DNA from: Geosporobacter ferrireducens
GTDB taxonomy: Bacteria > Bacillota > Clostridia > Peptostreptococcales > Thermotaleaceae
Reading direction: 5' to 3'
NCBI RefSeq assembly: GCF_001750685.1
Contig: NZ_CP017269.1
Coordinates: forward strand, 2,521,416-2,585,415
DNA: 64,000 nt
Shown: positions 16,064 through 24,629 of the stretch, in pieces
How the letters are laid out: each line of letters begins with the position of its first letter
Numbering within the stretch: position 1 is the stretch's first letter
Position numbers and translations under genes: made by a program
The notes under the pieces: model-generated
Told to the model about the DNA's origin: nothing
Seen by the model: the letters and a program-made list of their open reading frames with translations, nothing else
Database searches by the model: none

Positions 16064-16618
16064 ATGGACGCCATCGCTTTAATGATTGAAGAACATAAGC
16101 ATATAAAAAGAGTACTTGGAATTACAAGAAGAGCTTGTATACAAATTTTAAATGGTACTCCGGTAAATTATGAAGCATTTTATAAGATTATCGACTTTGT
16201 TCGTAATTATGCGGATAAGCATCATCACAGCAAGGAAGAAGATATTTTGTTTAAAAGAATGTCAGAAGAACTGGGTGAGGTCATTGCCCATGGTCCAATA
16301 ATGGGTATGTTTGCAGAACACGATTTGGGCAGACTTTTTATCAGCAATCTAGAAACGGCCTTACAAAAGGCAAAGGCTGGCGATGCTGATGCAAGAATTG
16401 ATATCATTGCCAATGCCATCGCCTATACAGACCTGCTCTATCGGCATATCGACAAGGAGGATACTGCTATTTATACTTTTGCTCAAAATAAATTAAGTGC
16501 AGAATCCATGGCTGAAGTGGAAGAAAGATGCAAAGCAGTAGAAAGTGAAGCCCACAAAAATCGGCTGCAAGATAAGTATATTACATTAATTGATGAATTG
16601 GAAAAAAGCGTTGGTTAA
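16064..16618 (+). CDS. Hemerythrin HHE-domain protein
   Basis: 184 residues forming a four-helix HHE domain. Probable diiron ligands are His11 (or His13), the HHHSKEE cluster (His53-55, Glu58), His76, His86, and His128 with Glu132 in LYRHIDKEDT. Stand-alone proteins of this type bind O2, NO or iron. In anaerobes they are linked to oxygen or nitrosative stress and iron-sulfur repair. The upstream Crp/Fnr-like site would fit redox or NO control. RBS AAGGAGGG. Single gene with its own terminator. Confidence 0.9.
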   Translation: MDAIALMIEEHKHIKRVLGITRRACIQILNGTPVNYEAFYKIIDFVRNYADKHHHSKEEDILFKRMSEELGEVIAHGPIMGMFAEHDLGRLFISNLETALQKAKAGDADARIDIIANAIAYTDLLYRHIDKEDTAIYTFAQNKLSAESMAEVEERCKAVESEAHKNRLQDKYITLIDELEKSVG

Positions 16619-16633
16619 TCTCAACGCTTTTTT
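16602..16633 (+). terminator. Terminator of the hemerythrin gene
   Basis: AAAAAAGCGTTG pairs with CAACGCTTTTTT. The left arm overlaps the last codons. Confidence 0.85.
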
Positions 16634-16648
16634 ATATAAATAGGGGTT

Positions 16649-16825
16649 GTAGGGGATGAAATCCCCTGCCGTACTAAGGAGGGTGCTCAGACTGCGATAG
16701 CAGTCGTCGAATATAAAACCGCTGGTATAGATAACCGCCTAAGTTTGCAGTATATTACATTTTTCGTAGAGACGAACAGTGTTCGTCCGTAAATGCTAAA
16801 TCGGGCGAACACTGTTCGCCCCTAC
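16649..16825. repeat. MITE-like unit with GTAGGGG/CCCCTAC ends
   Basis: A 177-base segment begins GTAGGGGATGAAATCCCCTGCC and ends GGGCGAACACTGTTCGCCCCTAC, so its termini are inverted GTAGGGG copies. It holds another palindrome (GACGAACAGTGTTCGTC, 16771-16787) and an unexplained hairpin-forming core (GACTGC-GATA-GCAGTC). No coding frame is visible. It fills most of the 304-base gap after hemerythrin. Confidence 0.6.
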
Positions 16826-16922
16826 AAGATATTTTTAATGAGTAAAATGGGCTGCACGGCATGCGGCCCATTTCTAGTTTCCTTTGGAATTACAGGCGTT
16901 GTACATTGTGTAACCCACATAA

Positions 16923-17276
16923 TCATTGATTGCCAATTTCATCGGCATAGATTTTCAAACCAGGCCTGGGTGCGAGTACCACAAAGCAGGACATATCTAC
17001 CCCGGTATTGTTTTTTAAACTAAAAGTTTCATGCCCTTCACAGTAAATAACGTCCCCAGCAACAATATCCTGTATCTTTCCGTCCACTGTCAGTTCTGCT
17101 CCACCAGCCATCACATGCAGGATCAGATCGCTGTCCTCATGCTGGTGGGGCGGAATTTCCTGTCCTGAACGCATATTGAGTACAAAATTTAAAACCTTTT
17201 CTTCACTGAACAGTACTCTCTTCGTAAAGGTACTGTCCGAGTACACAATTCTTTCGACAATTTTTTCGATTTTCAT
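16923..17276 (-). CDS. Small cupin-domain protein
   Basis: A 117-residue single-domain cupin. Motif 1 is PPHQHEDSDLILHVMAGG with His44, His46 and Glu47-type metal ligands. Motif 2 is around GDVIYCEGHETFSLKNN with a His. It probably binds a metal in a beta-barrel; the substrate is unknown. RBS AAGGAGG sits 8 bases before ATG. Only 13 bases separate it from the HesB-like gene upstream, so the two form one operon. Confidence 0.85.
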   Translation of the reverse strand: MKIEKIVERIVYSDSTFTKRVLFSEEKVLNFVLNMRSGQEIPPHQHEDSDLILHVMAGGAELTVDGKIQDIVAGDVIYCEGHETFSLKNNTGVDMSCFVVLAPRPGLKIYADEIGNQ

Positions 17277-17289
17277 TTTTCATACCTCC

Positions 17290-17559
17290 TTAAAATCCTG
17301 CGGTTACAACAAAGTCTTCTCCCCACCAGTCTTTCTCATAATCAATTTCAAGATGAGATAAATCTTTTTCTTCCTGCTGATCAATTATAAACTTTATTTC
17401 ATCCACCAAGTAAACCCTATCTGTGTCTTTTGGCTCATCCAGAACCAGTTTATAAGTAATCCCCGCTCAGGTCTTCATTTTGGGAAAAATCCTTACCGTT
17501 TTACGGCTAAACTGTTTTATTAATTGCCCTTTTGCCGCCTCTGAAATAATAAACTCCAT
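17290..17559 (-). CDS. HesB/IscA-like protein with in-frame TGA, candidate selenoprotein
   Basis: The frame from ATG 17559 to TAA 17290 is open for 89 codons except TGA at codon 31 (17467-17469). Upstream residues read TVRIFPKMKT, downstream ones AGITYKLVLDEPKDTDRVYL, and the end is WWGEDFVVTAGF. The second part aligns with HesB-like proteins, whose motif at this point is normally G(C/U)GGPxFGLxLDE, so TGA falls exactly on the conserved Cys/Sec position. HesB-like selenoproteins are known in Clostridia and other anaerobes. A small stem-loop lies ~20 bases downstream. It shares an operon with a cupin. Start context is weaker (GGTG 7 bases away), but in-frame stops upstream exclude an earlier start. 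The alternative is a nonsense mutation or sequencing error. Standard gene callers will miss or truncate it. Confidence 0.75.
17431..17447 (-). other. Candidate bacterial SECIS stem-loop
   Basis: Read on the minus strand, TGGTT-CTGGATG-AGCCA folds into a 5-bp stem with a 7-nt loop, starting 20 bases after the in-frame TGA. Loop guanines are ~27 bases from the TGA, inside the range known for bacterial SECIS elements. The stem is short and the G is not among the first two loop bases, so this is a borderline match. Confidence 0.35.
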
Positions 17560-17746
17560 TTTTATTCACCCACTTTATTTAGGTTTTCCATTGTGCTATG
17601 CTTCTATGTTTTCTTTTTGCCGTCCTATTGGTATACTTTTTTCTGCTAGGCTTGTATCCCCCGCTGTAATTGCCCAGCGCTCCGTCTTTAAACTCATTTT
17701 ATGACAAAAATAGAATCAACGATGTGACTTAAATCAAAGGAGAAAG

Positions 17747-18847
17747 TTATTCCGGTGAACTTTTCGATTTTTTCCTTTTCTTTAGCAAGGTAATGCCTGC
17801 AATGGCAGGAATCAGCATCACAACCCCTAGGGTAGCTATATCTACATATCTAAAAATCCTCTGCTGTACAGCTATATTCCGGGGTATATGGGCTAACAAA
17901 TAAACGGCTGTCATTTGAACATAAATCATCATCCGCTTTTTTTCTGTTCCAAAAAGGGCTTTCATGTTTTCGACGGCGACGAAGCTGGCAATTAGTGTAA
18001 CTGCAAAGGTGTTTACGATCCACACCGTCATCATCAGACTTTCTGCCCGTTCAAAAAGCTGGGCTCTAAGCTGTATGGATTTGGACAGGGTAATCGTAGG
18101 ATAAAGTAATCTTGTTGTTTCAGCAGCACCAAATACTAAAATGCACATGAGCACGATCCACAAATAGATAAAGATTAATAGGCCAATGGCAGCTGCCCCC
18201 CATAGGCCGCCTCCTTTCAAGTCCCGGATATAGGGTGTAATGTATCCGATAAAAAAAAACGTAGATAATGCATTGATCACATGGTGGCTGCCCTTCACCA
18301 CAGGCAATATTCCCTCATGGAGCACAGGCAGTAAATTGCCGCTCTCTGCCTTATTCCAGGGCAGTAGGAGCAGTATAAAAAGAAAGATAAGGGTAGCCGG
18401 AAAAAGAATATTCAACGTGGTGGTGATGGTTCCTATCCCTTTTAGCAGTGCATAAATACACAGCAGCACCAGCAGTCCCTTAATCACCGTATCAGGCGTT
18501 TTATCCAGCAGGTATAGTGATATGTTGTCTGCAAAAATCCTCAAACTCATTCCTAATGCAAAAACATTGAACAGACCGAACAATACCATCGTAAGCTTTC
18601 CGAAAAATCTTCCGAAGCTCGCTTCAAATATTTGAGATAAATTTAATTCAGGATAATTCATCATGATCCAATAAATCATCCAGGTTAAAATCAATACTGC
18701 CGTCCCTCCAAGGATTACAGAAAGCCAGCTGTCATTTCCGGCATAGCAGCTGACATCCCTGGGCAGGGTTAACACCTTCGGTCCCAGAGATGCCATCACA
18801 ATAAAGGGCAATATATGGGATTTATGCAAATATCTCTTTCTATCCAT
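17747..18847 (-). CDS. gerAB: Spore germination permease GerAB
   Basis: A 366-residue inner-membrane protein of the APC-like endospore germination permease family with about ten hydrophobic spans, starting near SHILPFIVMASLGPKVLTLPR. With GerAA and GerAC it forms the nutrient germinant receptor of the spore inner membrane; the B subunit is thought to bind the germinant. ATG at 18847 follows GGGGTG by 7 bases and lies 20 bases after the gerAC stop. It is the last gene of the operon, an A-C-B order rather than the usual A-B-C. The germinant is not predictable. Confidence 0.92.
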   Translation of the reverse strand: MDRKRYLHKSHILPFIVMASLGPKVLTLPRDVSCYAGNDSWLSVILGGTAVLILTWMIYWIMMNYPELNLSQIFEASFGRFFGKLTMVLFGLFNVFALGMSLRIFADNISLYLLDKTPDTVIKGLLVLLCIYALLKGIGTITTTLNILFPATLIFLFILLLLPWNKAESGNLLPVLHEGILPVVKGSHHVINALSTFFFIGYITPYIRDLKGGGLWGAAAIGLLIFIYLWIVLMCILVFGAAETTRLLYPTITLSKSIQLRAQLFERAESLMMTVWIVNTFAVTLIASFVAVENMKALFGTEKKRMMIYVQMTAVYLLAHIPRNIAVQQRIFRYVDIATLGVVMLIPAIAGITLLKKRKKSKSSPE

Positions 18848-18867
18848 CGTTTTCACCCCAGACCATA

Positions 18868-20115
18868 TCATTTCATGGTACCGATTTCCGCTATTTTGGC
18901 TTTCACGGAAACTGCTACCTCTACTTGAGGAAAAATATCCGCCCATTTATCCTTCACCTGGTCCCAGGTATCCGGTGCATAGCGCTCCATCGCCAGATTA
19001 AAAAGAAAGATATCTGCCCCAAATTCCTTTTGAACATACCGCACCGTATCCTCCATATTTTCCCTTAAGTCCCTTTCTGCTTTTGTCTCCAGTTCCTTTA
19101 AAAAGTCCTCATCCAATGCATTGCGAAAATGGGCTTCTGTTTTTTCTGCCAGGGAAAATTCAGCCTTCACTCGAATATCCATTTTGATGCCGTTGCCTTC
19201 TACCTTTGGCCTCACTTTTGTCTTGGCACTTTTGATTTCCAGTGTAACCACACTCTCCGGATCATTGGGCATGCTTACTACAATCACCCCTCCCAGCACT
19301 GCATCTCGTACCCATTTGAGATAAATAGTATCCAACTCTCCCAGCCAACCCACCATTTTATCCCCTTTGAATACTGCTGCTCCTGCATCTTTGATTTCAT
19401 CCTTTGTAGCAACCACTCTGGGCAGTACAAAATCTGCACCCGCATGCAGCAATTCAGACATCTCTCCCAGATCAGTTTTGTGAAGGATTCGGGAGGTCTT
19501 ACTGGCATTAAAGGGGAGCTGGGCTAGATACATAGCAGGGTAATCCTCGATTCGAGGTTGAACATCCAGTACCGTTTTCGCTTCTCCCGGTGTAATAAAC
19601 ACCCTGGTTCTTCTCCGCATCTCATGATCCCGCAGAAACAAATCAATCGATGCGGTAATTCCTTCTCGGGCTACGTCTTCACTAATGATGATGGCCTGAA
19701 GGTGCTCATAAAAGGGCGGGTAGTTTGTGCGGGTTGAATACTGCCGATTGGCCTCCATAAAGGATTTTCCTTGAATCGTCATATTCCACGTAGCATCTGC
19801 TTCCGCCCCTCCCCCAGCTACGCCGGTAGGCTGATTTTTTGCGAAAACTATAATAGGCACCTGAATGGTATACGTATAACTTGGTTCTCCTTTTTGCAGG
19901 GGCATTTTTTCTATATCCCGCTCACTGCGGTAGTCTGTTTCTTGTTTCATGGGTAGGGGAGACGCTTTGTCTATGGCCACCCCAAGTACGAAGCCTCTTT
20001 CCTGAATCTCCACATGATCCCAGCAGCCTGTGAGGAAGCATCCTGTAAGCATAACCAGTACTATCCCCCTTTTAGCCCTTGTCCTTTTATCCTTTTCCTT
20101 CCTTTTATTGATCAT
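18868..20115 (-). CDS. gerAC: Spore germination lipoprotein GerAC
   Basis: 415 residues. The lipobox LTGC at Cys31 is followed by WDHVEIQERGFVLGVAIDK, the classical GerAC start (CWD..E.). A three-domain germinant-receptor C subunit follows, ending WADIFPQVEVAVSVKAKI. It is anchored outside the spore inner membrane as part of the GerA receptor. Its start overlaps the gerAA end by 11 bases, indicating translational coupling. Confidence 0.93.
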   Translation of the reverse strand: MINKRKEKDKRTRAKRGIVLVMLTGCFLTGCWDHVEIQERGFVLGVAIDKASPLPMKQETDYRSERDIEKMPLQKGEPSYTYTIQVPIIVFAKNQPTGVAGGGAEADATWNMTIQGKSFMEANRQYSTRTNYPPFYEHLQAIIISEDVAREGITASIDLFLRDHEMRRRTRVFITPGEAKTVLDVQPRIEDYPAMYLAQLPFNASKTSRILHKTDLGEMSELLHAGADFVLPRVVATKDEIKDAGAAVFKGDKMVGWLGELDTIYLKWVRDAVLGGVIVVSMPNDPESVVTLEIKSAKTKVRPKVEGNGIKMDIRVKAEFSLAEKTEAHFRNALDEDFLKELETKAERDLRENMEDTVRYVQKEFGADIFLFNLAMERYAPDTWDQVKDKWADIFPQVEVAVSVKAKIAEIGTMK

Positions 20116-21691
20116 CTGTCTTCTCCTTCATCTTTTTTCTGTCAACTTGCCGCTGGGTATCCTCCGGCTTTAAAAACTCCGGCCGCTTTCGCATCAGCTT
20201 CATAGGTACCCGGATGAATATATCCTTGAAATCCCGTATGCGATAGGGAGAAAAGTCTTCCAGGTATCCTACACCAAAGCTGGTTAAGGAGGCCATATGC
20301 AGCAACACAAATAAGGACAATATTACAATCCCATAAAATCCTAAAGTCGCACCGACCAATATAAAAGGCATTCTTAAAATTCTGGAACTCAAATTAATAT
20401 GATAACTGGGCAGGGTAAAGGAGGTAATGGCTGTCAGCGCAACGATAATCACGATAATCGGGCTGACGACCCCCGCTTGTACCGCCGCTTGTCCGATGAC
20501 GATACCGCCGACAATACTTACAGTCTGTCCTATGGCCTGGGGGAGGCGGATTCCTGCCTCCTGCAGGATTTCCAGCACCGTTTCCATCAATATCATTTCT
20601 ACAAAGGAGGGAAAAGGTAATGCCACCCGGGTCCCTACGATGGCCAATGCCAGTGGCGGAGGAATCATTCCGGGATGAAAGGATACCAGGGCCAAATATA
20701 ATCCTGGCAGGGCAGCTGAGATATAAAAGCTGAGATAACGCGTCAGCCTGATGGTAGAAGCTACAATCGACCGCTGGTAGTAATCATCTACAGCACTGAG
20801 AAAGGTAGAAAAGGTTACCGGAACGATCAATACAAAGGGACTTCCGTCTACTACGATGGCAGCTCTGCCTTCTAACAGGGCTGCCGTAACCTTGTCGGGC
20901 CTTTCTGTAATTCTGCCCAGGGGAAAAATCGTCCACGGATGATCGGCTATCAGCTCCTCCAGTTGCGAACTGTCCGTGATCCCATCAATGTCCACAGCTT
21001 GAATTCTCCTTTTGATTTCCTCTGCAATTTCCGGATTCAGCACTCCCTTAATATAGACAATAGCTACATCGGTCTTGGTTCTTCTGCCTATCTGAAGTAC
21101 TTCAACCGCTAAATTAGGATCCCGGATTCTCCGCCGAATCAGTACGATATTACTTCGAAGGGTTTCAATAAAGCAATCCTTTGGTCCCTTTACCGCCTTT
21201 TCTGTCGTTGGCTCTGAAACCCCCCTGCTTTCCCATCCTTTGCTGCCAATAATCAGCCCATGGGCAGAGCCTTCGGCAAAGATCAAAGTATCCCCTGACA
21301 TCAGCGCCAGCATCAAGGTATCAAAGGTCTCTGCCTCCCGAATTTCTGCAGTGCTGACCAACCTGTTCTTAATTTCTTCAATGGTAAAAATCTCTCGATA
21401 AGTTGCTTCATTTAATTCTACCATCAGTGATTTCAGTACCTGCTCACCAATCAGTTTCTTCTCCACCATGCCATCTACAAATACCATTAGCAGATGCTGC
21501 TGCGCTGCACCAATCACAAACTCCCGATAAACAATATCCGCTGCATTGCTTAGGATTTCCTGCAAATATTTTCGGTTGTCCTTTACTTTCTTGCGGACAT
21601 AAACGTTCTTAAACGCCTCATATTCAATGATATTATTTGCTTCTCCTGCCTCTATCCCCAGTATTTTTTTGAATTTGTCGAAAAATTTCAT
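20105..21691 (-). CDS. gerAA: Spore germination protein GerAA
   Basis: 528 residues. The N-terminal soluble domain has the RRIRDPNLAVEVLQIGRRTKTDVAIVYIKG segment of the GerA family. Then come DGSPFVLIVPVTFSTFLSAVDDYY and four to five membrane spans including LPGLYLALVSFHPGMIPP. The A subunit assembles into the ion-conducting oligomer of the germinant receptor. It is the first gene of the gerAA-AC-AB operon, with RBS AGGGGG. The C-terminal 40 residues are strongly basic. Confidence 0.94.
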   Translation of the reverse strand: MKFFDKFKKILGIEAGEANNIIEYEAFKNVYVRKKVKDNRKYLQEILSNAADIVYREFVIGAAQQHLLMVFVDGMVEKKLIGEQVLKSLMVELNEATYREIFTIEEIKNRLVSTAEIREAETFDTLMLALMSGDTLIFAEGSAHGLIIGSKGWESRGVSEPTTEKAVKGPKDCFIETLRSNIVLIRRRIRDPNLAVEVLQIGRRTKTDVAIVYIKGVLNPEIAEEIKRRIQAVDIDGITDSSQLEELIADHPWTIFPLGRITERPDKVTAALLEGRAAIVVDGSPFVLIVPVTFSTFLSAVDDYYQRSIVASTIRLTRYLSFYISAALPGLYLALVSFHPGMIPPPLALAIVGTRVALPFPSFVEMILMETVLEILQEAGIRLPQAIGQTVSIVGGIVIGQAAVQAGVVSPIIVIIVALTAITSFTLPSYHINLSSRILRMPFILVGATLGFYGIVILSLFVLLHMASLTSFGVGYLEDFSPYRIRDFKDIFIRVPMKLMRKRPEFLKPEDTQRQVDRKKMKEKTDDQ

Positions 21692-21745
21692 AACAGTTTT
21701 CCCCTATGCGCTTAATAATAATTTAGGTTTCCCTAAATTTTGCAT

Positions 21746-21779
21746 AAAAATAAGCCAGCCTTTAGATAGGTCTGACTTA
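21746..21779 (-). terminator. Terminator of the HtrA gene
   Basis: On the minus strand a stem AAGTCAGACC/GGCTGGCTT (with a G-U pair and one bulge) is followed by ATTTTTA. Confidence 0.7.
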
Positions 21780-21789
21780 CTTTTCTCTA

Positions 21790-23016
21790 TTAATTTTTAG
21801 GCACTTGTTCCAAGGTAAGATTTAGTGTTTTATTTTCTCCATCCCGCACGATTTTTACTTCTACCTGTTCACCGGGTCTGTACTGGTACATTTGCCGCAC
21901 CAGTTGACTCATGGTAGTAATTTCCTTGCCCTGCATTCCAACAATCACGTCTCCGCTCTTCAAACCACCACGGGAAGCTGGAGACTCCTTAGTAATTTCC
22001 ACTACATAGACCCCTTGATCTACAGAAAGCTCTGTACCCATAGACCGTTCAAACACCTCTACATCCACACCCTTGATCCCCATGTATACCTTGCTGAACT
22101 CACCCTTTTCAATAAACTGATCTACAATAGGCTTGGCGATATTGATGGGAATGGCAAAGCCCAAACCCTCTCCCGATTGTATTTTGGCTGTATTAATCCC
22201 AATAACCTCCCCTTTGCTGTTTAAAAGGGGGCCACCGCTGTTGCCGGGATTGATGGAAGCATCGGTTTGAATGAGATCCTCAATCGCTTCACTCCTGCTG
22301 ATATCAATCCGCCTGCCAAGGCCACTGATGATTCCGGAGGTCACCGTTCTTTCAAATTGCAGTCCTAAAGGATTTCCAATGGCAATGGCGACCTCTCCTA
22401 CTTCTATATTTTCGGAATCTCCCAGATCAGCAGGGGTAACCTGGACGCCATCTACCTTGATTACAGCCAGATCCAGGGCCGGGTCATTCCAAAGCACTTT
22501 GGCCTCTTTGGTTGATCCGTCATGAAACAGTACCTGAACGGCGGCCGCACTGCCATTATCAACCACATGGGCATTGGTCAATATATACCCCCTGCTGTCT
22601 ACAATTACCCCAGTCCCTACTCCGCTGTTTCTCACTTCTCCAAAGAAGAAATCCTGCCGGACCGTTTGCGTGGTAATTCCCACTACAGAAGGCATGGCTT
22701 TTTTAGCTACTGCCGAAACGAGGAACTCCGTTTGCTGAGGCTCCACCTGGATCACCTGCTTGACATCCTGTCCGAAATAATTATCAGGATAGGGAATCAG
22801 CTTGCCAAATACATATACAGGAAAAATATAGCTGGAAAGCATGCCCCCGATTAAAGCAGAAACCAAAGCTGTAGTGATCAAGCTTTTTTTTGATCCACTT
22901 TTTTTAGGTTCCTGCTGCTGTTGGTATGCTACATAATAGGATGATGGTTTTGGTTCTTCCGGCTCTATGATGGACTGATCTTCATGTAAATCTTCTTGGT
23001 TATCAAAATAATCCAT
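21790..23016 (-). CDS. htrA: Membrane-anchored HtrA/DegP-type serine protease
   Basis: 408 residues. The cytoplasmic head of ~44 residues is acidic then basic, followed by one transmembrane helix (~45-68) and a trypsin-like domain with triad His150 (TNAHVV), Asp182 (LDLAVIKV) and Ser260 (INPGNSGGPLLN). One C-terminal PDZ domain (~300-395) has KSGDVIVGMQGKEI. It acts outside the membrane in quality control of exported proteins. A two-component system lies just upstream in the same direction, as is common for htrA genes in Firmicutes, and may control it. RBS AAAGGAGG. Confidence 0.93.
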   Translation of the reverse strand: MDYFDNQEDLHEDQSIIEPEEPKPSSYYVAYQQQQEPKKSGSKKSLITTALVSALIGGMLSSYIFPVYVFGKLIPYPDNYFGQDVKQVIQVEPQQTEFLVSAVAKKAMPSVVGITTQTVRQDFFFGEVRNSGVGTGVIVDSRGYILTNAHVVDNGSAAAVQVLFHDGSTKEAKVLWNDPALDLAVIKVDGVQVTPADLGDSENIEVGEVAIAIGNPLGLQFERTVTSGIISGLGRRIDISRSEAIEDLIQTDASINPGNSGGPLLNSKGEVIGINTAKIQSGEGLGFAIPINIAKPIVDQFIEKGEFSKVYMGIKGVDVEVFERSMGTELSVDQGVYVVEITKESPASRGGLKSGDVIVGMQGKEITTMSQLVRQMYQYRPGEQVEVKIVRDGENKTLNLTLEQVPKN

Positions 23017-23138
23017 ATAAAAAACCTCCTTTTTTTCTGTGGATAACTTTATTATAAAAGGAGGTTATGAACAATTTATGAATAAATTGTGAACAAATAT
23101 TTTTTTATTGGGAGGAAGATTTAGTAAAAAAGCATCAT

Positions 23139-23165
23139 GGGCGGACGACCAAAGGTCATCCCTAC
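23139..23165. repeat. GGGCGGACGACC-type palindromic repeat
   Basis: GGGCGGACGACC followed after a few bases by GGTCATCCCTAC, a member of the dispersed palindrome family, between htrA and the histidine kinase gene. Confidence 0.65.
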
Positions 23166-23210
23166 TACAAATGCAGAAATCTGTACAATAACATGTTTTC
23201 CAACCACTAT

Positions 23211-24629
23211 TTATCGTCTAACCGCTGCAAGGGGCAGTGTAAAAGTAAAGACCGTTCCCTGTCCTGCTTCACTTTCTACCTGTATCCTTTCCCCGTGACG
23301 GTCGATGATTTTTTTTACGATATACAACCCTAATCCCGTGCCTTCTTTGTTTCGGTCTCTCGATTTATCCACCTTATAAAATCTTTCCCAGATAGACTGC
23401 TGGTTTTCCAGTGGTATGCCAATTCCATTATCCCGTACTGAGATCCAAGCCTTCTGCAAATGTGTCTTGCTGATTACTTTGATACGCCCTTCTTCCTCTA
23501 TAAACTTCATTGCATTATCCAAAAGATTGCTAAGCACCTGTTCAATCGCATCCCGGTCTCCTGAAACCATCATTTTTTCTCCCTGCAGCTGCAGTAAGAC
23601 CCCGACGCTTTTACGCTCTATCTCCTCATCGTATTTCAGCAGGGTTCGCCGAATTAACTCATTGATGTCAAAGACTTGCAGGTGAATGGGGTACTGGTCG
23701 GATTCCATTTTTTGCAGGTCTAGCAGATTTGTGGTTAATTTATTGAGCCTTTCCGTTTCTTTTAAAATCACCTGCAGGTACTTGCCTTGATCCTTTTCTT
23801 CTACGGTTCCATCCAGTATTCCCTCTACGAAGCCCTTGATCAGTGTCAATGGTGAGCGCAGCTCATGGGCTACAGCTGCAATAAAGTTTCTCCTGTTTTC
23901 TTCGATCGTTTCCAGCTTCTCAGCCATTCCATTAAAAGCTTTCGTCACCTGTCCGATTTCATCCTCTGTATTGATGACAATTCTTTGGGTAAAATCTCCG
24001 TCTGCCAGCTTTTCTGCTGCTGATCCCATTGCTTGGAGAGGAGAAGACATTCGCTTGGAAACAAAATAAATAATCAATGTAGACAGAAGAAAGGAAATAC
24101 CCATGGCAAGCCATATGATGCGATGTACCCCTTGGATGGCATCGGTAATTTCATAGAGAGGCGAATGCATAATCAACGCATTTTCTACCCGTCCATTGAC
24201 CATAATCGGCATTCCTACAGTGACCATGGGCACCTTCCATTCTGCGTCAAAGATTCCCTTTTTTACAATGACACTGCCCTGCAGCACCTGCAGCATTTCC
24301 TTAGCCGTAATCTGCTTTCCAATCCACTGTTTTTCATTGCTGGATACACCATAAATGGTTCCTCTCTTGTCCATCACCCAGATACGGGTATTGAGGAACC
24401 GTTCCATTGCCTGAAGCTCTAAATTCAGTCTTTCTGCAGAAATCCGGCCATTTAAATGGGCAACGACCATTTCATTGAGCTTGCCGCCTTCCTCTATGAG
24501 CAATTTTTCGTGTCGCTGAAAGAAGTAGCTGTTGGCCAACTGGGAAAAAAGCAGTCCTAAAATTAGAAAGCTGATAAGAATAATGGCCACATATGCGGCC
24601 ATAAGCTTTTTGAATACGGTATTAAGCAT
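23211..24629 (-). CDS. Sensor histidine kinase
   Basis: 472 residues. TM1 (~10-30) and TM2 (~170-190) bracket an extracytoplasmic sensor domain of ~135 residues. A HAMP domain (~192-245) and the HisKA box AAVAHELRSPLTLIKG (His255) follow. The HATPase domain has N box DNAMKF, G1 DNGIGIP and G2 GTGLGLYIV. It pairs with the response regulator gene, which it overlaps by 8 bases. The signal is unknown; its position next to htrA suggests envelope stress. Confidence 0.93.
   Translation of the reverse strand: MLNTVFKKLMAAYVAIILISFLILGLLFSQLANSYFFQRHEKLLIEEGGKLNEMVVAHLNGRISAERLNLELQAMERFLNTRIWVMDKRGTIYGVSSNEKQWIGKQITAKEMLQVLQGSVIVKKGIFDAEWKVPMVTVGMPIMVNGRVENALIMHSPLYEITDAIQGVHRIIWLAMGISFLLSTLIIYFVSKRMSSPLQAMGSAAEKLADGDFTQRIVINTEDEIGQVTKAFNGMAEKLETIEENRRNFIAAVAHELRSPLTLIKGFVEGILDGTVEEKDQGKYLQVILKETERLNKLTTNLLDLQKMESDQYPIHLQVFDINELIRRTLLKYDEEIERKSVGVLLQLQGEKMMVSGDRDAIEQVLSNLLDNAMKFIEEEGRIKVISKTHLQKAWISVRDNGIGIPLENQQSIWERFYKVDKSRDRNKEGTGLGLYIVKKIIDRHGERIQVESEAGQGTVFTFTLPLAAVRR

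Noticed and set aside
16649-16825. Possible insertion sequence
   Set aside because: Inverted GTAGGGG ends are present but no transposase frame fits in 177 bases; reported as a MITE-like repeat instead.
17467-17469. TGA read as a simple nonsense mutation (pseudogene)
   Set aside because: The frame stays open on both sides with conserved HesB-like sequence and a downstream gene in operon. The position equals the Cys/Sec site, so Sec is the better reading, though not proven.
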